Shown: positions 63,376 through 64,000 of the stretch, piece after piece
How the letters are laid out: every line of letters starts with the position of its first letter
How positions within the stretch are numbered: position 1 is the first letter of the stretch
Assembly: GCF_002022665.1 (NCBI RefSeq)
Contig: NZ_CP019788.1
Span: 558,001-622,000 of the forward strand
Origin: Bartonella sp. JB63
GTDB taxonomy: Bacteria; Pseudomonadota; Alphaproteobacteria; Rhizobiales; Rhizobiaceae
Direction: 5' to 3'
DNA: 64,000 nt
The notes under the pieces: model-generated
Databases searched by the model: none
What the model saw: only the letters and a program-made list of their open reading frames with translations
What the model was told of the DNA's origin: nothing
Program-made: the position numbers and the translations under genes

Positions 63376-63987
63376 TTAGAGGGACAAAAGCTGTTGCTTA
63401 TAATCTGTTGCTTCATTATTTCCTTGAATAAACGCTTTTAAAGCCTCTGGATAGAGTTTATGTTCAGCTTTCAAAACTCTTTCTGTTAAACTTTCTACAG
63501 TGTCATTAGGGTGTATTGGAACCGCAGCTTGAGCAAGAATTTTTCCTGAATCCATTTCTTCTGTAACAAGATGAACAGTGCAGCCAGTGATTTTAACTCC
63601 TGCTGCTAAAGCTTTTTCATGAGTATTTAAACCTTTAAATAAAGGAAGAAGAGAGGGATGAATATTAAGTATCCGTTCTTCATAAAGCTTGATAAAGTAT
63701 GATGATATAAGTCGCATATAACCGGCAAAGCAGATCAGGTCTGGTTGATATTGGGATAAAATGGTGAGGATGTCCTCCTCATGTTTTTCCTTAGTTAAAT
63801 AATTGTTGCGATCAACGATATGAATAGGTACGTTATTATCACGTGCTTTTTTAATGCCAGCAGCCTGAGGATTATCACAAATAACCGCAACGATTTTAGC
63901 AGGATATTCTATTTGTTGGCTAGCCTTAATAAGTGAAACCATATTAGATCCGTTACCGGAAATAAAAATAATTATTTGTTTTTTCAT
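63376..63987 (-). CDS. purN: Phosphoribosylglycinamide formyltransferase (PurN)
   Basis: Third purine-synthesis step: formylates GAR with 10-formyl-THF. It has 203 residues, with FISGNGSNMVSLIKA at the N-terminus, FAGYMRLISS, the catalytic Asn/His of ILNIHPSLLPLFKG and Asp of TEEMDSGKILAQ. It starts at ATG 63987 near the window edge; no clear ribosome site is visible in the 13 bases left. In relatives purM precedes purN, so purM is probably just outside the window. Confidence 0.97.
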   Translation of the reverse strand: MKKQIIIFISGNGSNMVSLIKASQQIEYPAKIVAVICDNPQAAGIKKARDNNVPIHIVDRNNYLTKEKHEEDILTILSQYQPDLICFAGYMRLISSYFIKLYEERILNIHPSLLPLFKGLNTHEKALAAGVKITGCTVHLVTEEMDSGKILAQAAVPIHPNDTVESLTERVLKAEHKLYPEALKAFIQGNNEATDYKQQLLSL

Positions 63988-64000
63988 AAATTAAGTTTAC

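Overview
The window is a 64 kb, strongly AT-rich stretch of chromosome from an alphaproteobacterium of the order Hyphomicrobiales (Rhizobiales). The gene content (CckA, small-type PurL with PurS and PurQ, a eukaryote-like NADP isocitrate dehydrogenase, GlpX-type FBPase, GyrA and ParC of alphaproteobacterial type) together with the low GC and visible gene decay points to a host-restricted, Bartonella-like organism. The species cannot be fixed from the sequence alone. No prophage, transposase, CRISPR array or secretion system is seen.

Layout. 1-5 kb: glnB-glnA and uvrA on the minus strand. 5-10.5 kb: ssb, gyrA, coaD and two cyclophilins on the plus strand. 10.5-12.4 kb: a decayed tgt (the queA that precedes it in relatives is not seen), then a promoter and a structured RNA that resembles the 4.5S/SRP RNA. 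12.4-18.4 kb: an MFS exporter, icd, an orphan unknown gene, a gene-poor stretch with broken ORFs, and tRNA-Glu with a clear promoter. 18.4-27 kb: glpX, a frameshifted ilvE, a small membrane protein, a very long SPOR-domain protein, argS and dgt. 27-38.8 kb: an IscA/ErpA-type protein, an exported beta-repeat protein, ccdA, glmU, glmS, recG and dnaE. 38.8-45.6 kb: a flavin monooxygenase with a zinc-finger partner, pseudogenes of ppk and ppx, and rnd. 45.7-51.3 kb: aspS, parC and a Bcr/CflA exporter. 51.4-59.2 kb: a long minus-strand run rpe, purB, alpha/beta-hydrolase, purC, purS, purQ, purL, bolA, grxD. 59.3-64 kb: a flavin reductase, a FliO-like protein, cckA and purN.

How the genes fit together. 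Six purine-synthesis genes lie within 12 kb, so de novo purine synthesis looks intact. glmU and glmS supply UDP-GlcNAc for the envelope. ssb, uvrA, gyrA, parC, recG and dnaE make the window rich in DNA replication and repair genes. The losses affect dispensable functions: queuosine tRNA modification (tgt), polyphosphate synthesis and degradation (ppk and ppx together), and possibly branched-chain amino-acid transamination (ilvE, a single-base lesion). This pattern fits reductive evolution in a host-associated lineage. I found no convincing new multi-gene system. The most notable non-coding item is the SRP-like RNA at about 12.0-12.14 kb.
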